Source: Collinsella sp.
GTDB taxonomy: Bacteria > Actinomycetota > Coriobacteriia > Coriobacteriales > Coriobacteriaceae
Assembly (NCBI GenBank): GCA_019414565.1
Contig: DXLU01000029.1
Coordinates: 1-64,000, forward strand
Reading direction: 5' to 3'
DNA: 64,000 nucleotides
Below, piece after piece: positions 52,919-61,354 of this stretch. Under the pieces are notes generated by a model that was not told the DNA's origin, made no database searches, and worked only from the letters and a program-made list of their open reading frames with translations. The position numbers and the translations under genes were made by a program. The first letter of the stretch is position 1, and every line of letters begins with the position of its first letter.

Positions 52919-53038
52919 AAGTGAGTAGACTTTTTTTGCAATAGCCAGGCACAGCCCGCATAGCGAAACATAAAACCGCAGGTAGAACCCTTGCGCAAAA
53001 GTCATGTGCTCGCAATATCGCAAAAAGTCTACTCACTT
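52919..53038. repeat. MITE-like element with ~24-bp terminal inverted repeats
   Basis: The left end AAGTGAGTAGACTTTTTTTG (continuing to 52943) and the right end (53016-53038) are inverted copies, differing by two extra T residues and one base. The 72-base interior encodes nothing recognisable. The 120-base element occupies much of the 310-base gap between trmB and the helicase gene. No clear target-site duplication is seen. It could be a miniature mobile element or a large intrinsic terminator; the T-rich left arm fits either. Confidence 0.65.
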
Positions 53039-53101
53039 GGCTAGCGACTACACTAAACGGCTGGGCAGAACGCCCATTTCCTGCATTTTCTTGCCTGCGA
53101 A

Positions 53102-53128
53102 CGCATCGATGCGACGCTACGCCATAAT
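53102..53128 (+). promoter_or_regulatory. Palindrome and -10 box before the Ski2-like helicase
   Basis: CGCATCGATGCG (53102-53113) is a perfect 12-base palindrome ten bases upstream of CATAAT (53123-53128), a likely -10. The palindrome may be an operator overlapping the -35 region. Confidence 0.35.
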
Positions 53129-53161
53129 AGTTGGCGGACAATCGCGAGAGAAAGCAAACAC

Positions 53162-55843
53162 ATGGCACAGACCACGACAGATATCGCCGCCAGCACCGTC
53201 TCCGGTGCCGGAGCCGCCAGTTCATTCTCGGGCGGCACGGGAACCGAAGCCGAATTCGGCTCGCTCGGTGCGCTCTCCCCCACCTGGTGGGAGCCCGAGG
53301 ACGGCAGCGAGCCCGAACCGTGGCTCACGCCCGACCAGGCCTTCGAGCGCTTCTTTGAATGGACGAGCGACCGCGGCATTGAACTGTGGGACCACCAGGA
53401 AGAGGCCCTCATGGACCTGGCAGCCGGCGATCACGTCATTCTGGGCACGCCGACCGGATCGGGCAAATCGCTCGTCGCACTGGGCATGCTCTTTATGGGC
53501 ATGGCGCAGGGCAAGCGCTGCTATTACACGGCCCCCATCAAGGCCTTGGTCAGCGAAAAGTTTTTCGACTTGGTGCAGGTGCTCGGCCGCGATAACGTCG
53601 GCATGATCACCGGCGACACGCATATCAACACCAAGGCACCCGTCATCTGCTGCACGGCCGAGATTCTTGCCAACGACGCACTGCGCGAGGGCGAGGACGC
53701 CGATGTTGGCTGCGTCGCCATGGACGAGTTCCACTACTTTGCAGACCCCGACCGCGGCTGGGCCTGGCAGGTGCCGCTGCTCACTCTGCCCCATACGCAG
53801 TTTATGCTCATGAGCGCCACGCTCGGCGATGTCACCGCCATCGCCGCCTCACTCGAGGAGCACACCGGCGCTGCCTGCGACCTGGTCGTCGACGCCCCGC
53901 GTCCTGTTCCGCTGAGTTACGACTATGTGACGACCTCCCTCGAGGGCACGGTCGAGCTCGCCATGCGCCGCGACGAGGCCCCACTCTATATCGTGCACTT
54001 TAGCCAGGATGCCGCACTTGCGACGGCACAGTCGCTCGCCAATTTTGGCATTGCCAACAAGGAGCAGCGCGAGGCCATCAAGGAGGCGGCCAAGGGCACG
54101 AGCTTCTCGACGGCCTTCGGCAAAATCCTCAAGCGCTTGCTCGGATGCGGCGTCGGCGTGCACCATGCTGGCATGTTGCCGCGCTACCGCCTGCTGGTCG
54201 AGCGCTTGGCGCAGCAGGGCCTGCTACCCGTCATCTGCGGCACCGATACGCTCGGCGTCGGTATCAACGTGCCCATCCACACCGTGGTGCTCACCGCGCT
54301 CACCAAGTTCGATGGCTATAAGATGCGTCGTCTGCGCGCCCGCGAGTTCCATCAGATTGCCGGTCGTGCCGGCCGCTCGGGCTTCGATACCGAGGGCATG
54401 GTCATCGCCGAGGCACCCGAGCACGAGATCGAGAATGCCAAGCTTATGGCCAAGGCGGGCGACGACCCCAAAAAGCTCCGCAAGATTAAAAAGAAGAAGG
54501 CCCCCGAGGGCTTTGTCACCTGGAACAAGCAGACGTTCGAGCGCCTGATCGAGACGCAGCCCGAGACACTCAAGCCGCGCCTGTGCATCACGCACTCCAT
54601 GGTGATTAGCGTGGTCGAGCAGGGTGGCGATGCCCGAGCCCGCGTACACGACCTCATCGAGACGAGCCTGCAGACCCCTGAGGAAAAGGCTAAGCTCGAG
54701 GTTCGTGCCGACGAGATCTTCGCCACGCTCATCGATTCCGGCGTCGTCGTGCGCACCGAGGTGCCGCCCGCACCCGACGCTCCGGCTGACGCCGCGCCGG
54801 ACATCGACTACGCACTGACGGTCGACCTGCCCGAGGACTTTGCGCTCGACCAGCCGCTCTCGCCGTTTTTGCTTGCCGCGTTGGAGCTGCTCGATCCCGA
54901 GAGCGAGACCTATACCATGGACCTGATCTCGATGGTCGAGGCAACGCTCGAGGATCCCAAGCAGGTGCTGCGCGCTCAGGAGCGCGCAGCGCGCGACCGC
55001 GCGATGGCCGAAATGAAGGCTGACGGCGTCGAATATGAGGAACGCCTGGAGCGCATCCAGGATGTCACCTACGAAAAACCGCTCGAGGACTTGCTCGACG
55101 CCGCCTTCGACAAGTACTGCCAGGAAGTGCCCTGGGCAAACGACTACCAGCTCTCTCCTAAAAGCGTCCTGCGCGATATGCTGGAAAGCGCGAGCGATTT
55201 TAAGGGTTACATTCAAAAGCTCGGCATCGCCCGCTCCGAGGGCATTTTGCTGCGTTACCTGGCAGAGGCCTACCGTTCGCTCGACCGCACCGTGCCCATC
55301 GAGAAGCGCGACGAGCGTCTGCGCGACATTATCTCGTGGCTCGGCTTTGTGGTGCGCTCGGTGGACTCGAGCCTGGTGGACGAGTGGGAGAACGCCGGCA
55401 ACCCGGCAGCCCTCGATGCTGCGCCGCCGCAGGGCATCGACGAGGTCGTGGCGGACCGCCGCGGCTGCACGCTGTTGGTGCGCAACGCGCTCTTCCGCCG
55501 CGTGACCCTTGCCGCCCGCGAGCACGTTCGCGACCTGGGCGAGCTCGACGACGACTGGGGCATGAGCGAGATCCGCTGGCAAAAAGCACTCGACGCTTAC
55601 CACGAGCAGCACGAGGAAATCCTCACCGACGGAGATGCCCGCAGCGCCGCGATGTTCTCCATCGATGAGTCCGACGAGAAGACCGCGCACGTATGGCACG
55701 TGCACCAGATCTTTGCCGACGAGGATGGCAACCACGATTTTGGCATCATGGGCGATGTCGATCTGGACGCCACGCAAGACGGTGGCGAGGTCATTTTCAA
55801 AAACTACCGTGTCGGCTTTATCGAGGACCTGCTCGAGGACTAG
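53162..55843 (+). CDS. Ski2-like DEAD/DEAH helicase with DUF3516 C-terminus
   Basis: The 893-residue superfamily-2 helicase has GTPTGSGKS (Walker A), AMDEFHYF (motif II as DEFH), LMSATLGD (motif III), CGTDTLGVGINVP (motif V) and QIAGRAGRSG (motif VI). The C-terminal ~370 residues match DUF3516, found on Actinobacterial helicases; their RNA or DNA substrate is unknown. The first 50 residues are low-complexity (Ala, Ser, Gly, Glu). The ribosome site is weak. A strong terminator follows. Confidence 0.9.
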   Translation: MAQTTTDIAASTVSGAGAASSFSGGTGTEAEFGSLGALSPTWWEPEDGSEPEPWLTPDQAFERFFEWTSDRGIELWDHQEEALMDLAAGDHVILGTPTGSGKSLVALGMLFMGMAQGKRCYYTAPIKALVSEKFFDLVQVLGRDNVGMITGDTHINTKAPVICCTAEILANDALREGEDADVGCVAMDEFHYFADPDRGWAWQVPLLTLPHTQFMLMSATLGDVTAIAASLEEHTGAACDLVVDAPRPVPLSYDYVTTSLEGTVELAMRRDEAPLYIVHFSQDAALATAQSLANFGIANKEQREAIKEAAKGTSFSTAFGKILKRLLGCGVGVHHAGMLPRYRLLVERLAQQGLLPVICGTDTLGVGINVPIHTVVLTALTKFDGYKMRRLRAREFHQIAGRAGRSGFDTEGMVIAEAPEHEIENAKLMAKAGDDPKKLRKIKKKKAPEGFVTWNKQTFERLIETQPETLKPRLCITHSMVISVVEQGGDARARVHDLIETSLQTPEEKAKLEVRADEIFATLIDSGVVVRTEVPPAPDAPADAAPDIDYALTVDLPEDFALDQPLSPFLLAALELLDPESETYTMDLISMVEATLEDPKQVLRAQERAARDRAMAEMKADGVEYEERLERIQDVTYEKPLEDLLDAAFDKYCQEVPWANDYQLSPKSVLRDMLESASDFKGYIQKLGIARSEGILLRYLAEAYRSLDRTVPIEKRDERLRDIISWLGFVVRSVDSSLVDEWENAGNPAALDAAPPQGIDEVVADRRGCTLLVRNALFRRVTLAAREHVRDLGELDDDWGMSEIRWQKALDAYHEQHEEILTDGDARSAAMFSIDESDEKTAHVWHVHQIFADEDGNHDFGIMGDVDLDATQDGGEVIFKNYRVGFIEDLLED

Positions 55844-55863
55844 CCGAACATACCGAAACGAAA

Positions 55864-55900
55864 CGGGGCCGTTGGCAATTTCGCCAGCGGCCCCGCTTTT
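55864..55900. terminator. Bidirectional terminator between the helicase and DUF2130 genes
   Basis: GGGGCCG-t-TGGC (55865-55876) pairs with GCCA-g-CGGCCCC (55883-55894), followed by GCTTTT on the plus strand. It separates two convergent genes. Confidence 0.85.
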
Positions 55901-55917
55901 GCACTATCCGCTATACC

Positions 55918-57675
55918 TTACTCGGCATCCTCGATCTCATACGAATCCGCCTCGGCTGGCTCATCGTTTGTCTCTGACGCAGTCCCGCGCGCCTCGTCAA
56001 ACGCCGCCTTCATGGTCTTGTTGCCCCACGTGAGCTTGCGAATGGTAAGATCGTCGGCTTTCTTGTTGGCTAGGCGCAGGTTGTTCTCGGAGGACAGCAA
56101 CGCCTCCTTGGTTTTCTGCAGATGGCTAATCGTCTTGTCGATCTCATCGATTGCTGTTTGGAACTTGCGGCTCGCAATCTCGTAGTTGCGGCCGAAATCA
56201 TTCTTGAACTTTTCCATCTTGGCTTCGAAGTTCGTAACGTCGATATTCTGCTGTTTGTACTCCGCTAGCTCCTGCTTATAGCGCAGCGAACCCATGGCGG
56301 CGTTGCGAAGAAGCGTAATCATGGGAATGAAAAACTGCGGGCGGATCACATACATCTTCTCGTAGCGATAGCTCACGTCCACGATTCCCGCGTTGTAAAG
56401 CTCGCTCTCGGGCTCGAGCAGCGTGCAGAGCACCGCGTACTCACAGCCTTTCTGGCGACGATCGTGATCGAGTTTCTTAAAGAAGTCCTCGTTTTTATGC
56501 TTGGTCGCGGTCTCGTCGTTCTCGTTTTTCATCTCGAACATAATCGAAATGACCTCGTTGCCGCTCGCGTCGCACTCACAGAAAATGAAGTCTCCCTTGG
56601 TGCCCTCGGATGCATCGTTATCTTTCTCGAAGTACGCATTGGGAAACGCCGTCATGCGCAGACGGTTAAACTCGGTCTCGCAGTGCTGCTCGAGCGACTC
56701 GCCCACCATCTTGGTGGACAGGCGAACCTTCATGTCCTTAAGGCGCTCAATCTCTTCATCCTTATAGCGAATCAGGTCATCGCTCGCGCGCTTGGCCTGC
56801 GCAAGCTCGAGCTCGTGTGCCGCCTTGGCTTGCTCCTCGCGAGAATCGCGCACCGCCAGCTCGCTCGTCAGTTTGGCACGTGCCTCATCGCGCTCTCGCT
56901 CCGCCGCGGCGACCGCCTCTGACAGGTTCATTTTTGCCATCAGTTCCTGCTCGCGCAGCTGGGCACGCAGGCCCTCGGCCTCTTGCTCGGACTGAGCCTT
57001 TGCGGCGGAAAACTTCTCTTGCACCTTCGCGCGATAGTCAGTAAGCGCGCGCTCGGCCTCGCTGCGAGCGGCATCGAGCTCACGCTGCGACTCTGCCGCG
57101 GCAGCGGCAAGCGCCATCTCCTGGGCCTTGTCCGCCGCGGCGATCCTGGCCTGCAGCTCGGCAATCTGAGCGTCGCGCGCGGACAGGTCGTTTTGAGCAG
57201 CATTGCGTGCCGCCGCCTCGGCAAGCCTGGCTTCATCATCTTTGCGCTCCAACTGCGCACGTAAATTGTCGATCTCGCGCTGAAGCTCGGCATTCTCCTT
57301 TTGAGCATCGGAACGGGCCTCAACCGCCGCGCGCTGACTTGCACTCTCGCGCTCTGCGGCAGCGCCTTCGAGCTTGGCGCGCAGCTCGGCAAGCTCAGCG
57401 TCGCGCTTGGCAACCTCTTGTGCCAGCTGCTGAGCTGCAGCGTTCTTCTGCTCGACAAGCTGAGCGTCGCGCTGAGACTCTGCCTTTTGCAAGGCAGCCG
57501 TCGAGCGCGAGCGCTCAAGCTCCAGCGCCTGCTCGCCCTCGCGCTGAACAGCCTTCACACGCTCGTCCAGGTCGCGCGAGAACTCGGCGTCGCGCACCTG
57601 CTTGACGATATCCGCATAACCGGACGCATCGACCTTAAAAACTTCACCGCAATGCGGGCACTTGATCTCGTTCAT
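55918..57675 (-). CDS. DUF2130 protein, putative nuclease with long coiled coil
   Basis: The 585-residue protein opens with a small zinc-ribbon half (CPHCG, residues 6-10), then a coiled coil of about 270 residues rich in Ala, Glu, Arg and Gln (30-315), then the DUF2130 domain. That domain contains GESLE (325-329), Asp362 in KGDFIF and Glu381-x-Lys383 in MFEMKNE, a pattern consistent with a PD-(D/E)XK nuclease core. Nuclease activity is inference. GAGGAG precedes the ATG. It stands alone, converging with the helicase gene. Confidence 0.85.
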   Translation of the reverse strand: MNEIKCPHCGEVFKVDASGYADIVKQVRDAEFSRDLDERVKAVQREGEQALELERSRSTAALQKAESQRDAQLVEQKNAAAQQLAQEVAKRDAELAELRAKLEGAAAERESASQRAAVEARSDAQKENAELQREIDNLRAQLERKDDEARLAEAAARNAAQNDLSARDAQIAELQARIAAADKAQEMALAAAAAESQRELDAARSEAERALTDYRAKVQEKFSAAKAQSEQEAEGLRAQLREQELMAKMNLSEAVAAAERERDEARAKLTSELAVRDSREEQAKAAHELELAQAKRASDDLIRYKDEEIERLKDMKVRLSTKMVGESLEQHCETEFNRLRMTAFPNAYFEKDNDASEGTKGDFIFCECDASGNEVISIMFEMKNENDETATKHKNEDFFKKLDHDRRQKGCEYAVLCTLLEPESELYNAGIVDVSYRYEKMYVIRPQFFIPMITLLRNAAMGSLRYKQELAEYKQQNIDVTNFEAKMEKFKNDFGRNYEIASRKFQTAIDEIDKTISHLQKTKEALLSSENNLRLANKKADDLTIRKLTWGNKTMKAAFDEARGTASETNDEPAEADSYEIEDAE

Positions 57676-57733
57676 GGCAGCTCCTCGATGGACGCAAATT
57701 TCAACCGCCTACACTCTACCGCGCCGCACGGAC

Positions 57734-57765
57734 AAAAAAGACGCCGCCGCCATAATGGCAACGGC
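57734..57765 (-). terminator. Terminator of the bglG-PTS-deacetylase operon
   Basis: On the minus strand a GCCG..GCC/GGC..CGGC stem (57743-57765) with two central mismatches is followed by a run of six T residues (57734-57739). It lies about 50 bases after the deacetylase stop. Confidence 0.7.
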
Positions 57766-57773
57766 GCCAGAAC

Positions 57774-57804
57774 CACCACAAAGGCGACTGTCCCCTTTGT
57801 GGTG
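57774..57804. repeat. Extragenic palindrome next to the deacetylase gene
   Basis: CACCACAAAGG (57774-57784) and CCTTTGTGGTG (57794-57804) pair perfectly around nine bases. It immediately follows the deacetylase stop, in tandem with the terminator, so it may add to termination or be a dispersed repeat. Confidence 0.65.
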
Positions 57805-57814
57805 ACTTGGGTCC

Positions 57815-58579
57815 TTACAGGTCGCGGTAGTCGATCAGGCGAAGATCAGGTTGAGACTCAAGCCAAGTGCGAAGCTCGGGGTCGATCAGCGCATCGACTT
57901 CCTTGGTGCGGTCGGTAGTGAGCGAGCTGTTCTCCAGGATAAAACGATCGAGATAGCCCGGATGGCACACAAAGACGACCGTCTCGCCGTCCACCATCTC
58001 GCGAACCGTCTGCATGATTGCCTCTTTGGGCTCGTAGCCCGGCTCCATCGAGCGCATCACCATGCGCAGATCAGTATCTCCGCAATGCACCACAGCCGCG
58101 GGGTCGAAGCTCGCCTTTTGCTCCTTAAGGCCCAGCTCCTGAGCAACCGCCGAGATCGCCCGGTTAAGGTTTTTGCTCATGACGGCATGGGCCTCAAAGT
58201 AATCGGGCTCGCGGCCCACGATCTCGACAAAGCGGTCGTGCTGCGCGCGGATCTCGATGCAGGCCTCGTCGAAGTCTATCAACTCCTCGCCGCGCTTAAA
58301 ATGATCGCGGAAGGTGCGGCTGCTATGGAACTCGCCGTTCTCGTTGAGCATGCTCGGAATGAGCGCCGGGTCGGCACACGGCTTGCCCAGGCACACGTTG
58401 GTGTGCTGACCCACCGCAATGCCGACATCCGCCACGAGCGACCAGCCACGCTCGGCCTCGGGCATATTGGGCATAAGTCCCGCCGAGCGCACCAGGCCCT
58501 CATTGATACTGCGGGCAATCCCCAGGTTAACGGCATACGAATAACCGATATCGTCGGCACGAATGAGCAATTGCTTCAT
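57815..58579 (-). CDS. ChbG/YdjC-family carbohydrate deacetylase
   Basis: The 254-residue protein is of the YdjC/ChbG family, which removes acetyl groups from N-acetylated oligosaccharides. The metal-binding ADDIGYSYAVN begins at residue 8, and later His residues lie in QHTNVCLG and DYFEAHAVMSKN. The start at 58579 follows GGGGGT; four extra residues are possible. It is the last gene of the bglG - EIIBC operon, suggesting the imported sugar is acetylated or needs deacetylation, as for chitobiose. A hairpin separates it from the PTS gene. Confidence 0.85.
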   Translation of the reverse strand: MKQLLIRADDIGYSYAVNLGIARSINEGLVRSAGLMPNMPEAERGWSLVADVGIAVGQHTNVCLGKPCADPALIPSMLNENGEFHSSRTFRDHFKRGEELIDFDEACIEIRAQHDRFVEIVGREPDYFEAHAVMSKNLNRAISAVAQELGLKEQKASFDPAAVVHCGDTDLRMVMRSMEPGYEPKEAIMQTVREMVDGETVVFVCHPGYLDRFILENSSLTTDRTKEVDALIDPELRTWLESQPDLRLIDYRDL

Positions 58580-58600
58580 ATTGACCCCCATCTACGGAAA

Positions 58601-58629
58601 GGGACACTTGAAGCGCAGCCAAGTGCCCC
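58601..58629. other. Intercistronic hairpin between PTS and deacetylase genes
   Basis: GGGACACTTG (58601-58610) pairs with CAAGTGCCCC (58620-58629) with one mismatch and a nine-base loop. No T-run follows; probably a processing or stability element. Confidence 0.5.
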
Positions 58630-58656
58630 AGATAATTGTCCTACCGAACGGATGCT

Positions 58657-60105
58657 TTAGGCTTTGGCGGCAGCAGCGTCTTCGTCGAGCTGCTCCTTGG
58701 TAAAGCCAAAGAAGTAGGCGATGGCAGCGGCGGCAACAAATGCAGTGCCCGATGCAACGCAGCCCCATACGAGATTAGCAGTTCCGCCTGCAACATAACC
58801 TGTAATACCAAGGATATTAGTTGCGCCCAAAACATACGTGGTCACATTAGTGAGAGCCGCGATCAGGCCGCCGATAGCGCCGCCCGCGACCATGGCACCC
58901 AGGCAGCGAGTATACTTAAAGCCGCAGCCATACAGCGCGGGCTCCGTCACGCCACCGACAATGCCGGAGAGCGAGAAACCAAGCATAGCGCCCTTTTCGT
59001 CGACCTCCTTAAGGCGCAGGAAGGCACCGAAGGCCATGCCCCACGTGGCGAACTGAGCGATAGCACCCGCGACCATAACGCAGGAGTCAGACCCTGAGGT
59101 GAGCACCTGCACAATGCCGAGGGCAATCAGAACCTGGTGCATACCGGTCATAACCAGGAACTCCCAAAGCGCAGCAATGGCGACGAGGGAGAGGATCGTG
59201 ACGATGCCGCCAGCGTTTCCGAGGCCGAACATAAAGTTGCCGACCAGGTCGCCCAGAATGGAACCAATCGGAGCTAGGGCGCACAGGGAAACGGGGGTCA
59301 TCACAGCCATGGTGCACACGGGCACAAACACCGTGGAGAGCATGTCGGGGATGATCTTCTTCATGAACTTCTCGACGACCATCAGCACCGGCATAGACAG
59401 CAGCATGGGGAGCACGGTCGCAGAATAGTTGTTCAGCTGAGCCGGGAGCACGCCGTAAACCATCGTGGTCGTAGCACCCGAATCCGCCGCAGCGTTGACC
59501 AGCGTCATGAACTCAGGGGCAATGAGCACGCCGCCGAGCATCATGCCGAGCGGCTGGCTGCAGCCGAGCTGCTTTGCGGCAGCCCAACCCAGATAAACAG
59601 GGAGGAAATAATAGCCTGCGTTGTAAATCCAGTTGTAGAAGAAGTTGTAGATGTCGGAATCAGCAGACCAGATACCGAGCATGCCGTCGCCGCAAAGTAC
59701 GGCAAGTGTGCGGAACATGGCGGCGCCCATGATAATGGGGATCGTCATGCACATTGTCTTGGACAGGTAGTTAAGGGCCTTCTTGCCTGCAGTCTTGACC
59801 GTCAGTGGCTCCTTGATGCCGTCATCGAGGTTCTCGTCAATGGAGCCTTCGCCCTTGACGCCCAGCGCAATGGCGGCGTCATAGACCTTCGGCACGTTCT
59901 GGCCAATGATGACCTGATACTGGCCGCCAGACCACTGTGCACCCAGCACGCCCTTGATCTTCTTTACTTCATCGTCATTGGGAATGGACTGATCCTTGAG
60001 GTTCAGACGCAGGCGGGTCATGCAGTGCGTCGCGTTCGTCACATTGGAGGCGCCGCCGACGGCAGCAAGCACGTCCTCGGCAATCTTCTTGTTATCGACA
60101 GCCAT
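58657..60105 (-). CDS. PTS EIIBC permease, beta-glucoside family
   Basis: The 482-residue protein fuses an EIIB domain (phospho-Cys28 in THCMTRLRL) to an EIIC membrane domain of about ten segments with GVTEPALYGCGFK, typical of the glucose/glucoside superfamily. There is no EIIA domain, so phosphate must come from a separate EIIA. The sugar is unknown; the deacetylase neighbour hints at an N-acetylated disaccharide. The start at 60105 follows AGAAGGGA. Expression is probably controlled by antitermination, since a BglG protein is encoded just upstream and an RNA target lies in between. Confidence 0.92.
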   Translation of the reverse strand: MAVDNKKIAEDVLAAVGGASNVTNATHCMTRLRLNLKDQSIPNDDEVKKIKGVLGAQWSGGQYQVIIGQNVPKVYDAAIALGVKGEGSIDENLDDGIKEPLTVKTAGKKALNYLSKTMCMTIPIIMGAAMFRTLAVLCGDGMLGIWSADSDIYNFFYNWIYNAGYYFLPVYLGWAAAKQLGCSQPLGMMLGGVLIAPEFMTLVNAAADSGATTTMVYGVLPAQLNNYSATVLPMLLSMPVLMVVEKFMKKIIPDMLSTVFVPVCTMAVMTPVSLCALAPIGSILGDLVGNFMFGLGNAGGIVTILSLVAIAALWEFLVMTGMHQVLIALGIVQVLTSGSDSCVMVAGAIAQFATWGMAFGAFLRLKEVDEKGAMLGFSLSGIVGGVTEPALYGCGFKYTRCLGAMVAGGAIGGLIAALTNVTTYVLGATNILGITGYVAGGTANLVWGCVASGTAFVAAAAIAYFFGFTKEQLDEDAAAAKA

Positions 60106-60243
60106 GTCGAATCCCTTCTCTTCCAACTAAAGGCCGTGGGACTTCACGGCACCAAGACGCACAATTCCGCTCGCGCCTGCGCAGCGCGCGACATCAGTTG
60201 GCAAGAGATTGATTTGCATGTGATTCCCGGGTGGATCGACATG

Positions 60244-60333
60244 AAAAAGCCCCGCGCACAACCGACAGAGACCCAATTATGGCCTCGGCAGAATCGGTAG
60301 TGCCTCTCGGAGCTGCGCCGTGAGTAACACCCA
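60244..60333 (-). promoter_or_regulatory. Putative ribonucleic antiterminator (RAT) overlapping a terminator
   Basis: On the minus strand the 339-base gap between bglG and the PTS gene contains TGGGTGTTACT, six bases, then GCAG (60333 down to 60313), matching the 5' part and spacing of BglG/LicT target RNAs. The 3' part is less like the consensus. GCGCA and CCGAGAG from this region can pair with CTCTGTCGG and TGCGC (60254-60270), a stem followed by five T residues (60244-60248). Binding of the antiterminator would block that stem. Nothing else is seen in the gap. Confidence 0.5.
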
Positions 60334-60444
60334 ACACACGGCGAGTATATGCGGCAGATGCGTTCGTTGCGGCTCAGATTACCGACGAACGGTAGCAAAC
60401 GACCCGCGAACGGTCGCCATGACGGAAAGGAAATACCAGAGAGC

Positions 60445-61281
60445 CTATTTATCCGAGTGGACAGAAGTCACGCGATTCACATGCATGATCAGATAGACGA
60501 GCTCCTCTTGGGCCAATGGCTCGCCAAAGGTCTCTTGAATCAGATCGTCGACACGGTGAGCGCAACGCGATGCCGCCGGATACTGCTCCACGAGCACGTC
60601 GTAAAGACCGGAGTTCTCGGTATCGATCGGCTCTTTCTTTGCCACGCGGTCGAGCAGATAGCGCACATGAGTGGCAAAGCGGGCAAAGGCGAACGACGAG
60701 CGATCGACCGTCACACCCAACTCTTCTTGAATAATCGCGACCGTCATATCGAGCAGTCGCTCCTCGTGCTGCTCGGCAAGCACGCGCCGCTCGCTCGGCT
60801 TAACCGATGCGTTGACAATCGACATGGCAATGCCCGCGGCCTCGCTTCGGGGCATGCGCACATGAAAGCTCTTCTGGATACCGCGAACAGCCAGCTCGCC
60901 CAAGCGGTATTCGATGGGATGCAGCTGCTCAAGATCGCGCTCAAGCGGCAACGACACCACCATGTGTTCGCGGGCACGCTTAATGGCAAACTGAATATGG
61001 TCTGCCAATGTAATGGGAAGGTTAGGACTCAATTCGTACGAAAGCTGTCCGGTCGCGATATCGGCCAGCTGAGCAGAAAACTCCAGCACCTCGGGATCGA
61101 CCTCATCGATAAACGCCAGGTACTTTGAATCAATGCCGTAAAAGGTACGCGTGATGACATCCAGGTCGACCTCATGCGACATATCGCCAAAGCCGATACC
61201 ACGACCCAGCGCGATAAGCTGACGCTCCGCGCCGTCTTCGCAGATGGCAGCGTTATGGTTAATGCGCTGGATAGCCCTCAT
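60445..61281 (-). CDS. BglG/LicT-family transcription antiterminator
   Basis: The 278-residue protein has an N-terminal RNA-binding CAT domain (AIQRINHNAAICEDGAERQL, residues 2-21, to about 58) and two PTS-regulation domains. Conserved histidines that take phosphate appear in LADHIQFAIKRA (PRD1), ATHVRYLLDRV and IMHVNRV (PRD2). It should bind its RNA target when the cognate sugar is present and allow PTS transcription. The start at 61281 follows AGGAG. Its order, bglG then terminator then EIIBC, repeats that of the E. coli bgl operon. Confidence 0.93.
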   Translation of the reverse strand: MRAIQRINHNAAICEDGAERQLIALGRGIGFGDMSHEVDLDVITRTFYGIDSKYLAFIDEVDPEVLEFSAQLADIATGQLSYELSPNLPITLADHIQFAIKRAREHMVVSLPLERDLEQLHPIEYRLGELAVRGIQKSFHVRMPRSEAAGIAMSIVNASVKPSERRVLAEQHEERLLDMTVAIIQEELGVTVDRSSFAFARFATHVRYLLDRVAKKEPIDTENSGLYDVLVEQYPAASRCAHRVDDLIQETFGEPLAQEELVYLIMHVNRVTSVHSDK

Positions 61282-61301
61282 GGATTCATCGCTCCTACTG
61301 A

Positions 61302-61334
61302 AACGCGCCGCACAGACCATCCGCGCGGCGCGTT
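61302..61334 (-). terminator. Hairpin between the phosphoesterase and bglG
   Basis: AACGCGCCGC (61302-61311) pairs perfectly with GCGGCGCGTT (61325-61334) around 13 bases and is followed by TTTCAG on the minus strand. It probably ends the phosphoesterase transcript. Confidence 0.6.
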
Positions 61335-61354
61335 CATTCTACCTGCACTTACAG

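Noticed and set aside
52802..53023. A 73-codon minus-strand frame through the inverted-repeat element
   Set aside because: No ribosome site, and the frame is created by the MITE-like repeat; no domain.
54224..55777. A 517-codon minus-strand frame across the Ski2-like helicase
   Set aside because: Antisense shadow of a gene with all helicase motifs intact.
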